64,000 bases of DNA, from positions 425,001-489,000 of the forward strand of contig JAFMOC010000109.1 in NCBI GenBank assembly GCA_019802505.1. The letters run 5' to 3'. Positions within the stretch are counted from its first letter, which is position 1; every line of letters starts with the position of its first letter. The notes below the pieces were generated by a model, which was not told the DNA's origin, did not search any database, and saw only the letters and a program-made list of their open reading frames with translations. The translations under genes were made by a program, and so were the position numbers. This DNA comes from Corydoras sp. C115 (lineage: Eukaryota; Chordata; Actinopteri; Siluriformes; Callichthyidae). Positions 43,401 to 54,907 of this stretch are shown in pieces.

Positions 43401-46400
43401 GAGGAAACCCACGCAGACACGGGGAGAAGATGGAAACTCCACCCAGATGGGGATTTGAACCGGGAATCCCTAGTGCTGAGAGGTGAACGTGCTAACCACT
43501 AGGCCACCGTGCCGCCGTACTAGAGTCTGTAATTGTAAAAGTACAAAGTCCATCTATATAGTAAGGCAGAATCACTCGGCAGTTTTAAGAAACTACTGAA
43601 GACGCATCTTTTTAACAAATACCTGTTGTCAAAAAAAAGGGGGGGGGGGGGGGGCGCAGCATCAAATAACAATCAGGTTTGATGATTTTACAGTGTAGTT
43701 GGTTTTCTACATAACTTCTGACTTGTAATGTTCTCATTTGTAAGTCGCTTTAGATAAAAGCGTCTGCTAAATGACTAAATGTAAATGTAGTAAGTGTAGA
43801 AAAGAAACAATTGAGCAAAATGTGGGTGTGTCCAAACGTTTAACTGGTACTGTATGTGTTTTTGTCAATTTATTTAACTGGCATACAATATTACTGATTA
43901 AAAAATAGTGTTATGAGTAACATGCCTTGTATTAGAGTAATCATTCTTCATTGTTATTAACTGAACATGCTCTCTTTATTTTTTTGCAGATTCTTTCACC
44001 CTCTATCAGTTCGTTAATGGAGAGAAGAAGCAGGTTCCGTTTGATAGGAAAGGAATTTCCTGGTGGACCGATTACAACATCAAATACAGAAATCCTTCAT
44101 CTGTCAATGGATCTTTTGCAAAGGCGTTCGCCGGTATTTCCGTCAATTACATACCATAAGTTTATTATAATGGCAATAATAAATTCATTCATTCATTTTC
44201 TCCCGCTTTATCCTCTATTAGGGTCGCGGTGGGGTTCCCCATGCCCATCCAGGAGAGAACGTCTCGGGCGCTGGGCAGATAGACCCAGGACAGGGCGCCA
44301 ATCCATCACTGGGCACACACTCACTCACACAGACACACTCTATATGGGGCAATTTTCAGAATTCAATTGACTTGATCCATGTTTTTGGACTGTGGGAGGA
44401 AACCGGAGAACCCGGAGGAAACCCACGCAGACACGGGGAGAACATGGAACTCCAACCAGATTGGGATTCGAACCGGCAATCCCTAGCACTGAGAGGCGAA
44501 CGTGCTAACCACTAAGCCACCGTGCCGCCTACAGTGTAACTAACTGTAAATCTGATTAACTCAGAAGTAGTATCTCTTGTCCAGATTAAATTAATACCAA
44601 CATTACCATGTAGAGGGTGGCACAGTGGCTTAGTGGTTAGCACGTTCGAATCCCAATCTTGATGGAGTTTTCATGTTCTCTAGGTTCTCCAGATTCCTCC
44701 TACTGGCTAAAAAACATGGTTCAATTTGAATTGGCGGTTTTAAATTGTATATTTAAATAGTATAGTGTGTGTGTGTAAGTAAGTGTGTGACCATTGATTG
44801 ATTGGCACCCTATGCTGTGTGGATCTGCACAGCAACCAACATGTTCGCCCCTGGATGGGCATACTTGTGTGGGAATAGGGAACCCCCCATTGATGAATAT
44901 GAGAATAATGAGATGAGAATAAACAGTAGAATTATTTCCTTTCTTTAACCAAAGCCTTTATGTATTTGTGCATTTTTTTAATGAGATTTTGTGCATTTTA
45001 ATAAACTTGCATTCGTTACATTACTGTGACCTATAATCAAAAACAATACATGAATAAAAAGCTAACACTCCATTTCTCAGGTACTGTGAAGCCCATAAAT
45101 TGGCCCAAACCAGCCTATGAACTAGATCCATCTGACCAAGCCAACAATGGTTTTATGAATCAGGACTTCTTGGTATGGATGAGGCGAGCGGCACTTCCCA
45201 ATTTCAGAAAACTCTACGGACGCATAACAGCGGGGGACTATGCTGATGGCCTACCTGCAGGAAACTACAGTCTGGAAATCCGATACAGTATCCTTTTATC
45301 AGCTACAGTCACAAAAGTGTTTATAGTCTGCTTCCCCAAGGTGTAAGCACACAGTTTAACATGCTTATCTATATTTTCTATATGAAAGTATCTGTTTTAC
45401 AGGTGTGTATTTATCTTGTTGAGTAAAACAAAGCATAAAAAGTGGAAGTGATGCCAGTTTGCAAATAGACCTGATTTTTTTTAGGTCCTTTAGTTTGTTC
45501 GCTAATGGTCAGGACCCCAGTAGTAGCACCACAGAGCAGGTATTATTTGGTTGGTGCATTATTCCTATCCCAGCAGTGTCACTGAGGTGAAGAAATGAAA
45601 CTACTGCTGCACTAAAACCCCCTCACTGCTTCAGTGTCACTGCAGAACTTACAATACACAATCCACCACCCAAATGATACCTGTTCTGTGATGCTCCTGA
45701 CCAACAGAGAACCAACAGGGGACTAACACAAACAAAGAACACAGATGGACTACAGTCTGTAATTATAAAACTACAAAGTCTATCTATATGATAAGTGGAC
45801 GAAATAGAGAATGGAGCGAGATGGAGGTGTGTCCAACCTTATACAGATCCATCCATTATCTTCCACTTTATCCTATATCAGGGTCGCGGGGGGGGGGGTC
45901 CCCATGCCCATCCAGGGGAGAACGTTTCGGGCCCTGGGCAGATACACCCAGGACAGGGCGCCAATCTATCGCTGGGCATACACTCACTCACACACACACT
46001 GTATATGGGGCAATTTAGAGAATTCAATTGACTTGATCTGGCGGCACGGTGGCTTAGTGTTTAGCATGTTCTCCTCTCAGCGCTAGGGATTCCCGGTTCA
46101 AATCCCAATCTGGGTGGAGTTTCCATGTTCTCCCCATGTCCGTGTGGGTTTCCTCCGGGTTCTCCGGTTTCCTCCCACAGTCCAAAAACATGGAGTGTGT
46201 TTGTGTGAGTGAGTGTGTGCCCAGCGATAGGTTGTCTCCCGAAACGTTCTCCCTGGATGGGCATGGGGAACCCCCCGCGACTTTAATAGAGGATAAAGCG
46301 GAAGATAATGAATGAAAAAAATTAATTGACTTGATCCATGTTTTTGGACTGTGGGAGGAAACCGGAGAACCCGGAGGAAACCCACGTGGACACGGTTGAG

Positions 46401-46936
46401 AACATGGAAACTCCACCCAGATGGGGATTCGAACCGGGAATCCCTAGTGCTGAGAGGGGAACGTGCCAACCACTAATCCACCGTGCCGCCTACCTTTTAC
46501 AGATTACAGATGTATTTCACTGTAGATGTCAAAACCATGTCGGTCTCAGGTGCATGCAGGTTGGACTGCTTGGATGTGAACATCTGAAGTGGGTGATGGT
46601 GGAACATGCTGTTTACATTAGTTTAGATGGATGTTTGAATTTAAATACCTGACAGAGTAAAGGATGGGACTGAAGGTAAAAGGTTTAATCACATTTATTT
46701 ATTGCTGTTTTTCATGCATTTGATGACATCACTCCTTAACTACCCTTACAGATTACCCAGTTCTGAGTTTTGGGGGCACAAAGAAGGTAGTGTTCAGTAA
46801 TGTTTCTTGGATGGGGGGCAAGAACCAGTTCTTGGGTATTGCCTATCTCGTGATCGGTTCCCTCTGCATCGTTATGGCTATTGTCATGTTAATTGTTTAT
46901 GCTAAATACAAGTTTCCAGAAGACGATGATGCATAG
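40291..46936 (+). CDS. tmem30b: CDC50 family P4-ATPase beta subunit, most like TMEM30B
   Basis: Seven exons join in frame to 341 residues. CDC50 proteins pair with P4-ATPase lipid flippases for folding, ER exit and activity. Exons: 40291-40476, 41789-41896, 41987-42094, 42206-42293, 43990-44133, 45081-45287, 46752-46936. Start motif RPDNTAFTQQRLPAWQP; transmembrane segments at about 30-54 and 307-331; a lumenal domain with conserved Cys and CDC50 blocks (PCGSIANSMFND, ISWWTDYNIKYRNP, NNGFMNQDFLVWMRRAALP, SWMGGKNQFLGIAYL). N-glycosylation sequons: NGTP, NGSF, NYSL, NVSW. The wording is closer to human TMEM30B than TMEM30A as I recall them (FTQQRLPAWQP, FAGT, an acidic tail), yet mammalian TMEM30B is intronless. 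A tmem30c or tmem30a-type paralog is the alternative. Confidence 0.9.
41050..41390 (-). mobile_element. SINE with target duplication
   Basis: TACAGTAGATACT flanks it at about 41037 and 41394. Confidence 0.9.
41789..41896 (+). CDS. tmem30b: tmem30b coding exon 2
   Basis: IDYTGTSKDSSCFECSSLSK onward; paired cysteines of the lumenal domain. Confidence 0.92.
41987..42094 (+). CDS. tmem30b: tmem30b coding exon 3
   Basis: GPVFFYYGLSNYYQNYRQYG, the family's most conserved lumenal block. Confidence 0.93.
42206..42293 (+). CDS. tmem30b: tmem30b coding exon 4
   Basis: SPDSNCSPYTYVNGTPIVPC to SMFN. Donor G|GTAAAA lies only about 12 nt before an inverted SINE. Confidence 0.92.
42307..42654 (-). mobile_element. 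SINE just downstream of the tmem30b exon 4 donor
   Basis: Flanked by the duplication TAAAACAATATT (42295-42306 and about 42655). The left copy of that string is part of the splice donor context. Confidence 0.9.
42780..43865. mobile_element. palindromic MITE-like element with two nested insertions
   Basis: The most complete copy: aggtttggacacacccc on the left and gggtgtgtccaaacgtttaa on the right (about 43825). It is interrupted by an inverted SINE (43165-43517) and by an unclassified element (about 43565-43790; tttagataaaagcgtctgct end, 16-base G run) flanked by GTAAG. Confidence 0.8.
43990..44133 (+). CDS. tmem30b: tmem30b coding exon 5
   Basis: DSFTLYQFVNGEKKQVPFDR to FAKAFA. Donor CCG|GTATTT. 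Confidence 0.92.
44180..44530 (-). mobile_element. SINE copy
   Basis: Inverted full copy about 45 nt downstream of tmem30b exon 5. Confidence 0.88.
44613..44910 (+). mobile_element. old, diverged SINE
   Basis: Recognisable head (gtggcacagtggcttagtgg) and a ggatgggcat.tacttgtgtg interruption. Far more diverged than neighbours. Confidence 0.65.
45081..45287 (+). CDS. tmem30b: tmem30b coding exon 6
   Basis: GTVKPINWPKPAYELDPSDQ to SLEIRY. Donor A|GTATCC. Confidence 0.92.
45490..46495. mobile_element. MITE-like fragment and three nested SINE pieces
   Basis: MITE-like element 45490-45845; minus SINE 45850-46040; plus SINE 46040-46310 inserted within it; remainder of the minus SINE 46320-46495 (gacttgatc repeats on both sides of the insertion). 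Confidence 0.8.
46752..46936 (+). CDS. tmem30b: tmem30b coding exon 7 (last)
   Basis: YPVLSFGGTKKVVFSNVSWM, transmembrane segment 2 and the acidic tail KFPEDDDA, then TAG. Confidence 0.93.
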
Positions 46937-47349
46937 TGTATAGAGATCATCACCAGTGTGATTGTCCTTTAAGTAAATGTATTAATATGTAATGTGCCAA
47001 TTATGTTCCATGGAATTTTCTGGACAGAACCAAAGGTTTGTAACTCATAAATCTTTCACCAAAGTTTTGATCCTTCTGATTAATTACATTGTAAAGTGAA
47101 AGTCCATTTTAGGGAGTAAAGATAAATGTTACATTTTTCTATAAATCCTTACAAATATCCCATTTAAAAATCTCAGACCGCTTAAAATATTCAGTTATTA
47201 TTGTACAGATTACAGTTGTATTCTATATTTTGTAAGTTGACTTTGGATACCTACATTTTTTGCCAAGATTCCAGTGTAACTCACCTGACATAAACCTTAT
47301 CATGCGAAAGAAATCTATTATATATTAAATCTATTATTTCTATAGTGAA

Positions 47350-47388
<39 letters not shown>

Positions 47389-47860
47389 AAATTGTTATGT
47401 ATAAAAACTGTTGCTTTTTAAAAACTTTTTGTTGATGGACCACAGTCGTACCTGCAATTGTGCCAAACATTTGAATGTGTTATTATTATTTTTTTCCCCC
47501 TCCAGAATAGGTCCACTTTTAAAATGTGTGTCATTGTTACTACATATATTATAACAGTAAAGCAAGTGAATAATGATTCAATTGAATGAATAAGTCAATG
47601 TTGTTGCTATTCCTTGAGCATATTGATGTAGTATTTATGATGCGGTGTGATGGTAAAGTAAGTTATCTCTAACAAGAATTAATGCAAATGAATTTAGTTA
47701 AAATGTACGGGTTCCTGTTACACTCATGGTGTTTGAGTTTATGTGTAACTACATTTTAAACGAACTGCTAAGAATAAAATGTGCATAAGCATTTGTTTAA
47801 AATAAAGTCAGTTATTTTGGATGCAGTGGACTTGTTCTGAACATATTTATATATATGTGA
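46937..47860 (+). other. tmem30b: probable tmem30b 3' UTR
   Basis: AT-rich, with an (ATT)n run at 47350-47390. AATAAA-type signals near 47385, 47773 and 47802. No other gene seen. Confidence 0.45.
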
Positions 47861-48070
47861 TATTTAATTCTATACTAGGGTCGCGAAGGGGTTTTCCATG
47901 CCCATTCAGAGGAGAACATTTAGGGTGCTGAGCAGATGCTCTCAATGCCAATCCATCGCTGTGCACACACACTATAGGACAATTTAAAGCCAATTAATCT
48001 TAAATCCATAGTTTTGTACTGTAAGAGGATACAAGAGAAGGACATAGACATGGGAAGAGACTCTACTGCG
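47860..48070 (-). mobile_element. degraded SINE
   Basis: Only scattered matches remain (actagggtcgcgaaggggtt, gccaatccatcgctg). Confidence 0.5.
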
Positions 48071-48695
48071 TTAATAATGCAATAAGGCATGACAGGGAAT
48101 GTGTTATTGTGAATAAATCACGGGAAATATGTGTAATTAGGCATAATGTGAAACGGAGTACAGTACAGTTAAACATCTTTCCCATGATGTATTTACAATG
48201 ATGCACAACAGTGTCTTATTGCTTTCATAAAATGGTAACAAACACTATATTATAAAAAAAAACAAGTTTTGATTCAGAAATGCGTTTATTAATTGTTAAT
48301 TATATGGTTTTCTGTGACATAATGTAGTCGGTTTGTCTAACAAGCAAATACTGACATCTAATGGCCAATTCACGGAACAATTTACAAAGAAATCTGGGAA
48401 AAAGAATGTGTATTATACATCATCCTTTGATACGAATGTGAAGCGGTCAGTAATGTTACGGCTGGACAAACAGCTCAGCCAATCAAATTTTAGGTTTTAT
48501 AATACTGTAGTTATTAACAGTATTAAGTATTTTTAGTAATTAGTAGTAATTTTCCCATGGTGGGATCAATAGAAGTTTATCTTGTCTCATCATAATTGTT
48601 ACTGAATAGTATTTAATAGTTATTTATAGTTAAATGGCTTAAAGCCAAAAGCTGTTCCACTTTTCTGCTGCTATAATGCACTTTGTATCATATTT

Positions 48696-48814
<119 letters not shown>

Positions 48815-48839
48815 TGTATATATCATGTTCATATTATGT

Positions 48840-49005
48840 ATATACATTTATACACTTTACTTCTCCATGCAGCGCTCACTGTTATTAATGCACTTTAAGT
48901 AAATAATGTATATATTGCACTTCTGGTTAGATGCTAACTACATTTCATTGGCCCTGTACTTGTACTCTGTACAATGACAATTACGTTGAATCTAATCTAA
49001 AAAAT
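48840..49005 (+). mobile_element. fragment of a common fish retroelement 3' end
   Basis: Contains ctacatttcattggccctgt and acaatgacaattacgttgaa, like the segment around 31070-31490. Assignment is from general recollection of fish repeats. Confidence 0.4.
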
Positions 49006-49129
49006 AAAAATATTCCTAATAATGATTTGAAGAATACAGTGCTGAACAGGATAAAAGTACATAGAAGAAAACGTATTGGGTTCCAAACACATGTATTCAA
49101 CTTGAAACATTTTTACAATACAATTTCAA

Positions 49130-50325
49130 GACGGGGTGGCACGGTGGCTTAGTGGTTAGCATGTTCTCCTCTCAGCGCTAGAGATTCCCGGTTCGAATCC
49201 CAATCTGGGTGGAGTTTCCATGTTCTCCCCGTGTCCGCGTGGGTTTCCTCCGGGTTCTCCTGATTACTCCCACAGTCCAAAAACATGAATCAAGTGAATT
49301 GAATTCTCCAAATTGCCCCATATAGAGTGTGAGTGAGTGTGTGCCCAGCGATAGATTGGCGCCTGAAACGTTCTCCCCTGGATGGGCATGAGGACCCCCC
49401 CCCCCCCCGCGACCCTAATAGAGGATAAATTGGAAGATAATGTATGAATTTCGAGACGGGGCGGCACGGTGGCTTAGTGGTTAGCATGTTCTCCTCTCAG
49501 CTCTAGGGATTCCCGGTTCGAATCCCCATCTGGGTGGAGTTTCCATGTTCTCCCCGTGTCCGCGTGGGTTTCCTCCGGATTCTCCGGTTTCCTCCCACAG
49601 TCCAAAAACATGGATCAAGTCAATTGAATTCTCCAAATTGCCCCATATAGAGTGTGTCTGTGTGAGTGACTGTATGCCCAGTGATGGATTGGCGCCCTGT
49701 CCTGGGTGTATCTGCCCAGCGCCCGAAACGTTCTCCCGTGGATGGGCACGTTCCACCCACAGTCCAAAAACATGGATCAAGTCAATTTAGTTCTCCAAAT
49801 TGCCCCATAGGGAGTGTGTATGCGTGCGTGCCTATGTGCCCACCGTGATTGGCGCCCTGTCCTGGGTGTGTCTGCCTGGCGCCCGGGGCGTTCTTCCCTG
49901 GATGGGCATGGGGAACCCCCCCGCGACCCTAATAGAGGATAAAGCGGAAGATAATGGATGGATGAATTTTTAGACGATTTTGTTCATTGATTGATTCATC
50001 CATTATCTTCTACTTTATCCTCTATTAGGGTCGTGGTGGGGTTCCCCATGCCCATCCAGGGGAGAACGCCCCGGGCGCTGGGCAGATACACCCAGGACAG
50101 GGCGCCAATCACGGTGGGCACACAGACACGCACGCATACGCACTACCTATGAGGCAATTTGGAGAACACAATTGACTTGATCCATGTTTTCGGACTGTGG
50201 GAGGAAACCGGAGGAAACCCACGCAGACGCGGGGAGAACATGGAAACTCCACCCAGATGGGGATTCGAACCGGGAATCTCTAGTGCTGAGAGGAGAACAT
50301 GCTAACCACTAAGCCACCGTGCCGC
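49130..50325. mobile_element. three SINEs upstream of cdk1
   Basis: Plus copies at 49130-49450 and 49462-49965, the latter with a duplicated body, then a minus copy at 49990-50325 forming an inverted pair. The junction strings agacggggcggcacgg / agacgattttg repeat. Confidence 0.85.
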
Positions 50326-50529
50326 CGACGATTTTGTTATAAACCCGAATTTGATTGCTTTTGAAGCCGATATGCCAAATATGGGCAAAACCACTACAGG
50401 ACTACAGAATGACGCACGTGCGCGAGAGACGTCACGTGTCCAGCTTCTGACAGCGGTCTGGGGGGCGGAGTCAGAGAGAGACCTTTCTGCCGCGTTTTCA
50501 ATGACGTCTCGCGCTACTGTTACTCCCTC

Positions 50530-50687
50530 CTGTCATTGGTCCGTTCGAAATTCCCCGAGCAAAACGATTGGTCGGATTTGAACCGCACTGCGGCGGCAGT
50601 TTGAACAGAGCGACGCGTTCGGTAACTCCGCTTTCTTATCCGTTCGCAGCGGTTACGAGTTAAACACCCACAGAGAACAAACGAACG
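50530..50687 (+). promoter_or_regulatory. cdk1: cdk1 cell-cycle promoter and noncoding exon 1
   Basis: Two inverted CCAAT boxes (ATTGG at 50535-50539 and 50567-50571) are spaced 32 bp apart, the spacing typical of NF-Y pairs in G2/M promoters. TTTGAA cell-cycle homology elements occur at 50577-50582 and 50600-50605, the second next to a GC-rich GGCGG. This resembles the human CDK1 CDE/CHR promoter bound by DREAM and MuvB complexes. A noncoding exon ends at 50687 (ACG|GTAAGT). Confidence 0.75.
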
Positions 50688-51034
50688 GTAAGTATGCTTT
50701 ATACCGACGTTACGCTAAAGATAATACTTAATAAATTAATTATAAGTGACACGGTGACGTAGGTGGAGGGAGCACGGTTTTAACGAAGTCGTCGTCAGCA
50801 GCCGCTACGCGTTTGTTGCCAACGACGGGTTTTCTTGGCGTTTTAAATAAACGCTGTATTCCAACGTTTTTGGAAAACTTGTCACGCCATTGTTTTGTTG
50901 GACAAAGTTTACTAACGCCTTTAAGTGTTCAATGGGCTACTTGTAGGAATTGCGTTTAGAGAATAGAGCTATTTTAGGCTTCTAAACGCTCATGACGCGT
51001 CACGTTCAGGTCCATGGCTCTTTAATGGCCTTGT

Positions 51035-51190
51035 CTATTCATTCATTATCTTCCGCCTGATCCTTTACTAGGGTCGGAGGAGGGGGGGGGCAATTTAGAG
51101 TATTCGAATGACCTTGAATCCATGTTTTTGGACTGTGGGTGGACTCCACCCAGATTGGGATTCGAACATGCCCAGCAATGAGAGGACAAA
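51035..51190 (-). mobile_element. degraded SINE
   Basis: Retains tatcttccgcctgatccttt and ccatgtttttggactgtggg. Most of the body is lost. Confidence 0.6.
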
Positions 51191-51344
51191 AATGTCCTGC
51201 ATTGGCAGGACGATGCTGGTAGTAGGACACTTTTAAGTCCAGCAATGACTGCATTTAAAAACCAGCGAACACACGTTACCACGATTACTGATCACTCTCT
51301 TTAGGCCTGCTGGGTGGAAGTCCTGGTCATTAAACAACAATAAA

Positions 51345-51590
51345 ATAATCAGAATCAGGTTTATTGGTCACATACGTAGTAATACATGGTACAGCCGCAG
51401 TGAAATTCTTTTTTGAGCTCTCCACAGAAAATAAAATGTGTTTAAAAGGATAAGAATAAGACAAATAGGATAGAGTAAGATAAAAATAAAGATAAAATAA
51501 AATGTAACTATGTGTTTACATGTGCAATGGAATAATAAAGTGGGTTGTGCTTTTTGTGCAAATATTGCAGTGTTACAGGTTCAAGTTAAA
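51345..51590. mobile_element. interspersed repeat fragment
   Basis: Starts with the widespread fish string atcagaatcaggtttattgg and ends in A/T-rich low-complexity sequence. Family not determined. The rest of cdk1 intron 1 up to 52570 shows no recognisable gene. Confidence 0.45.
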
Positions 51591-52569
51591 TGTCCTTTTA
51601 GTCCTGGTTTAGGGTTCGAATCGCCGTTGGGGACCAGTAGGCTAAGTAGGGTCCGGTAGGGTCCGAATCGCCGTTGGAGACCAGTAGGCTAAGTTTGCAG
51701 ACATGCAGATGGGCTACGTTTAAAATCACAACTAAGTGCTTCAATATTATGTGTTGATGATGAACAGTGAGAATAGAAACAAGGTACTGTACTAGTAGCA
51801 TGGACAGTAGTGTTTAAGGTTTGCTTAACACCAGGTTGAGAAAGCGTGCCGTGTGTATTTACTCCCCTGGTGTTTCTGCTGGGATGCTGTAATGTAGATC
51901 ACACCAGGTATGACTTAAAAAAAGGCACTGCTGTGAGTAAAGGAATTTAAGACAACATTTTTACTTCTATTTTTTCTTTGTGACACATGGTCATTAAAGA
52001 TGTTCTGAACAGTATATTTAGATCTTTTTTTGCTATGTTGATTAAAACTACATATTCTAAGTGCTTCCAGATTAAATTGTGATGACTCCCCACCATGAAG
52101 CACTATTTTTTAGTGCCTAACTTTTAATAAAGTCACTAATGGTGCTCAATTATTATGAATGAGGATCACAAAAACATCTACAGCTGGGCATATATATTGA
52201 CAATCCTTTAATAATCATCATTATAAAATGTGCAAAATTAAAACAGAGCCAGTACAATATAATCAGCTCAGTGGTTAAAATTGAATGCTTCATACTTAGT
52301 ACATAAAAGCATAGGAACATAAGAGTTAATTATACGGCTTATAAAGCCTAAGAATAAATATCACTCAATGATGTGTTCATGCTTTATTTTGTATTTATTG
52401 ATATCAGCACTTAACAGGGTAGACATAACAGTCAATTATATTTAACAACCTCTAAATGTTCACCGGTGTGTGTCCCACTTTAACAAAGCCAGACTAATCA
52501 GGGTTTATGAGCTGGGGTAATGAAGCCTTTCATCTATGGGCAATTAACTGGATCCTAAAATCAGCTAGG

Positions 52570-52800
52570 AGAACTGATATTTCAAAGCAGCACTGCTGCA
52601 CTAAAACCCCCTCACCACATCAGTGTCACTGCGGAACTGACAATAAACAATCCACAACCAAAATGATACCTGTTCTGTGATGATCCTGACCAATAAAGAA
52701 CAGAGAAGCAACAGGGGGCTAACAAAAACAAAGAAAGCAGATGGATTACAGTCTGTAATTGTAAAACTACAAAGGCCATCTATATGGTAAGTGGATGATG
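52570..52800. mobile_element. palindromic MITE-like fragment
   Basis: Has ctgcactaaaaccccctcac, gtcactgcggaactgacaat and gtctgtaattgtaaaactac. Confidence 0.65.
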
Positions 52801-52965
52801 AGACGAGAAGTCGATGTTTCTATATTCATGTATTTGAATTCATGTTTATGAATTCTTTATGATTACATTTAGATTCAGTTATATTTCTTAATAAATCTAT
52901 ATTTTTTTAAATGGTAAATTGAATTAATATTGTGTTTCTTCCACAGAAATACTCCACAGTAAAAC

Positions 52966-53002
52966 ATGGAAGACTACCTGAAAATAGAGAAAATTGGGGA
53001 GG
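52966..53002 (+). CDS. cdk1: cdk1 coding exon 1
   Basis: The acceptor ttccacag at 52946 is followed by 19 nt of UTR, then ATG and residues 1-12. Donor G|GTAGGT. Confidence 0.95.
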
Positions 53003-54814
53003 GTAGGTAATCTATATATTTAAAAAATAAAATAAATAAAACTTCTCATTTTAATGTGAGATTTTTTTTTTGTTATAGGTACATATGGAGTGGTGTATAA
53101 AGGTCGGCACAAGTCCACAGGGCAGGTGGTGGCTTTGAAGAAGATTCGACTGGAAAGTGAGGAGGAAGGAGTGCCAAGCACTGCTGTCAGAGAGATCTGC
53201 CTACTGAAAGAGTTACAGCACCCCAATGTTGTAAGGTCTGGAAATACTAGAATATATATACAGTCCTAAAACATTAGCACCACTACACTACAACACCATT
53301 TAGAACATTTTTAATCATGATTCATTGCCAAAACGATTCTTTTTTTCATTCATCCCTAGTTCAGGTGAATGTAGAAACTTTTATGAATAGTTGTTCTTTA
53401 TTATTTTAATAATTTAATAAATTCAATAATTATATATTAAATTATATATTTGGGATACCTGTAAGTCACTTTGAATAAAAGAATCTGCTTTATGTAATGT
53501 AATATAGTTAGATGTATTCTTCAACGTCGCCACTAGGTGTCAGCAAATTCTAAACACTACTCTTCTAAGCATTCCATAACCTGCTTGAAATAGATCCTGG
53601 GACAAAGTCAAAAGACACAAATTATATACCAGATAGTGAAAATATATTTTTAAGTGACCTTCTGGTGAATGTAACAACTTTAGAACATAATTGTAATGCA
53701 GTTTTAGGAGAAACAACTAGGCATCTGATGCCATGTGCGGTTTATAGTCAGGTAACACTAGCCTTACCAAAAACGAAATTGAAAATCTGTGACTGGATTT
53801 GGGAAGCAGCCTGAGGATCTTTTATACTCTGATATTCTAGCAGGCTGTAACATAAAAGCATTTCCTCATCCGTCATCAATTATTAGCGAAGAAGTAAGTA
53901 AGAAGTAAGCTGCAAGAGAATTAGAAGGCATGGATGAGACAGACTCCCCTTCATGAAAAAATAAATCCACCAGTACCCAGAAGCTACCCACTTCATATCT
54001 TACCTAGGCTGAGCAATAGTAGAGCCTGATGTACACAAGTAAAAAGGGGGAAAAAATAAGCAACAGACTCAAAAAGAAGGTCAAAAAAAAATTTGGTAAA
54101 AAAAAAAAAAAAATAGTAATAAGCAAAGGACACCAAACTACCAATCTAAAGCCACCAAGAACCAAATGATGAAATATGCCTCTTGCATTTTGGCACCTGA
54201 TGTCTCAAGCATTAAAATATATGTAACACACATTACAAAGGAACCGCACACAACTATAATGCACATGGTCGTGGTCAGTGTGTACCAACCACCAAATTAC
54301 ACAAATATATGTAACATTGATTAAATACACTTTATTAGTTACTCCCTGTTTCTATACTGGGTCTGTTAAAGGTTCCACTTATCGTATATTTTTTAGTTCT
54401 GCAATAACAGACTGCTTTGCATATTTCAGTATACCTTTCTTCTGTTCACTGATGTATATTTTATTTATATATATATATTGATTAGGCGGCATGGTGATTT
54501 AGTGGTTAGCATGTTCTCCTCTCAGCACTAGGGATTCCCGGTTCGAATTCCCATCTGGGTGGAGTTTCCATGTTCTCCCCGTGTCTGCGTGGGATTCCTC
54601 CGGGTTCTCCGGTTTCCTTCCACAGTCCAAAAACATGGAACAAGTCAATTGAATTCTCAAAAATTGCCCCATATAGAGTGTGTGAGAGTGAGTGTGTGCC
54701 CAGCGATGGATTGGCGCCCTGTCCTGGGTCTATCTGCCCAGCGCCCGAAACGTTCTCCCCTGGATTCGCATGGGGAACCTTACTAGAGAATAAAGCGGGA
54801 GATGAATGAATGAA

Positions 54815-54907
<93 letters not shown>

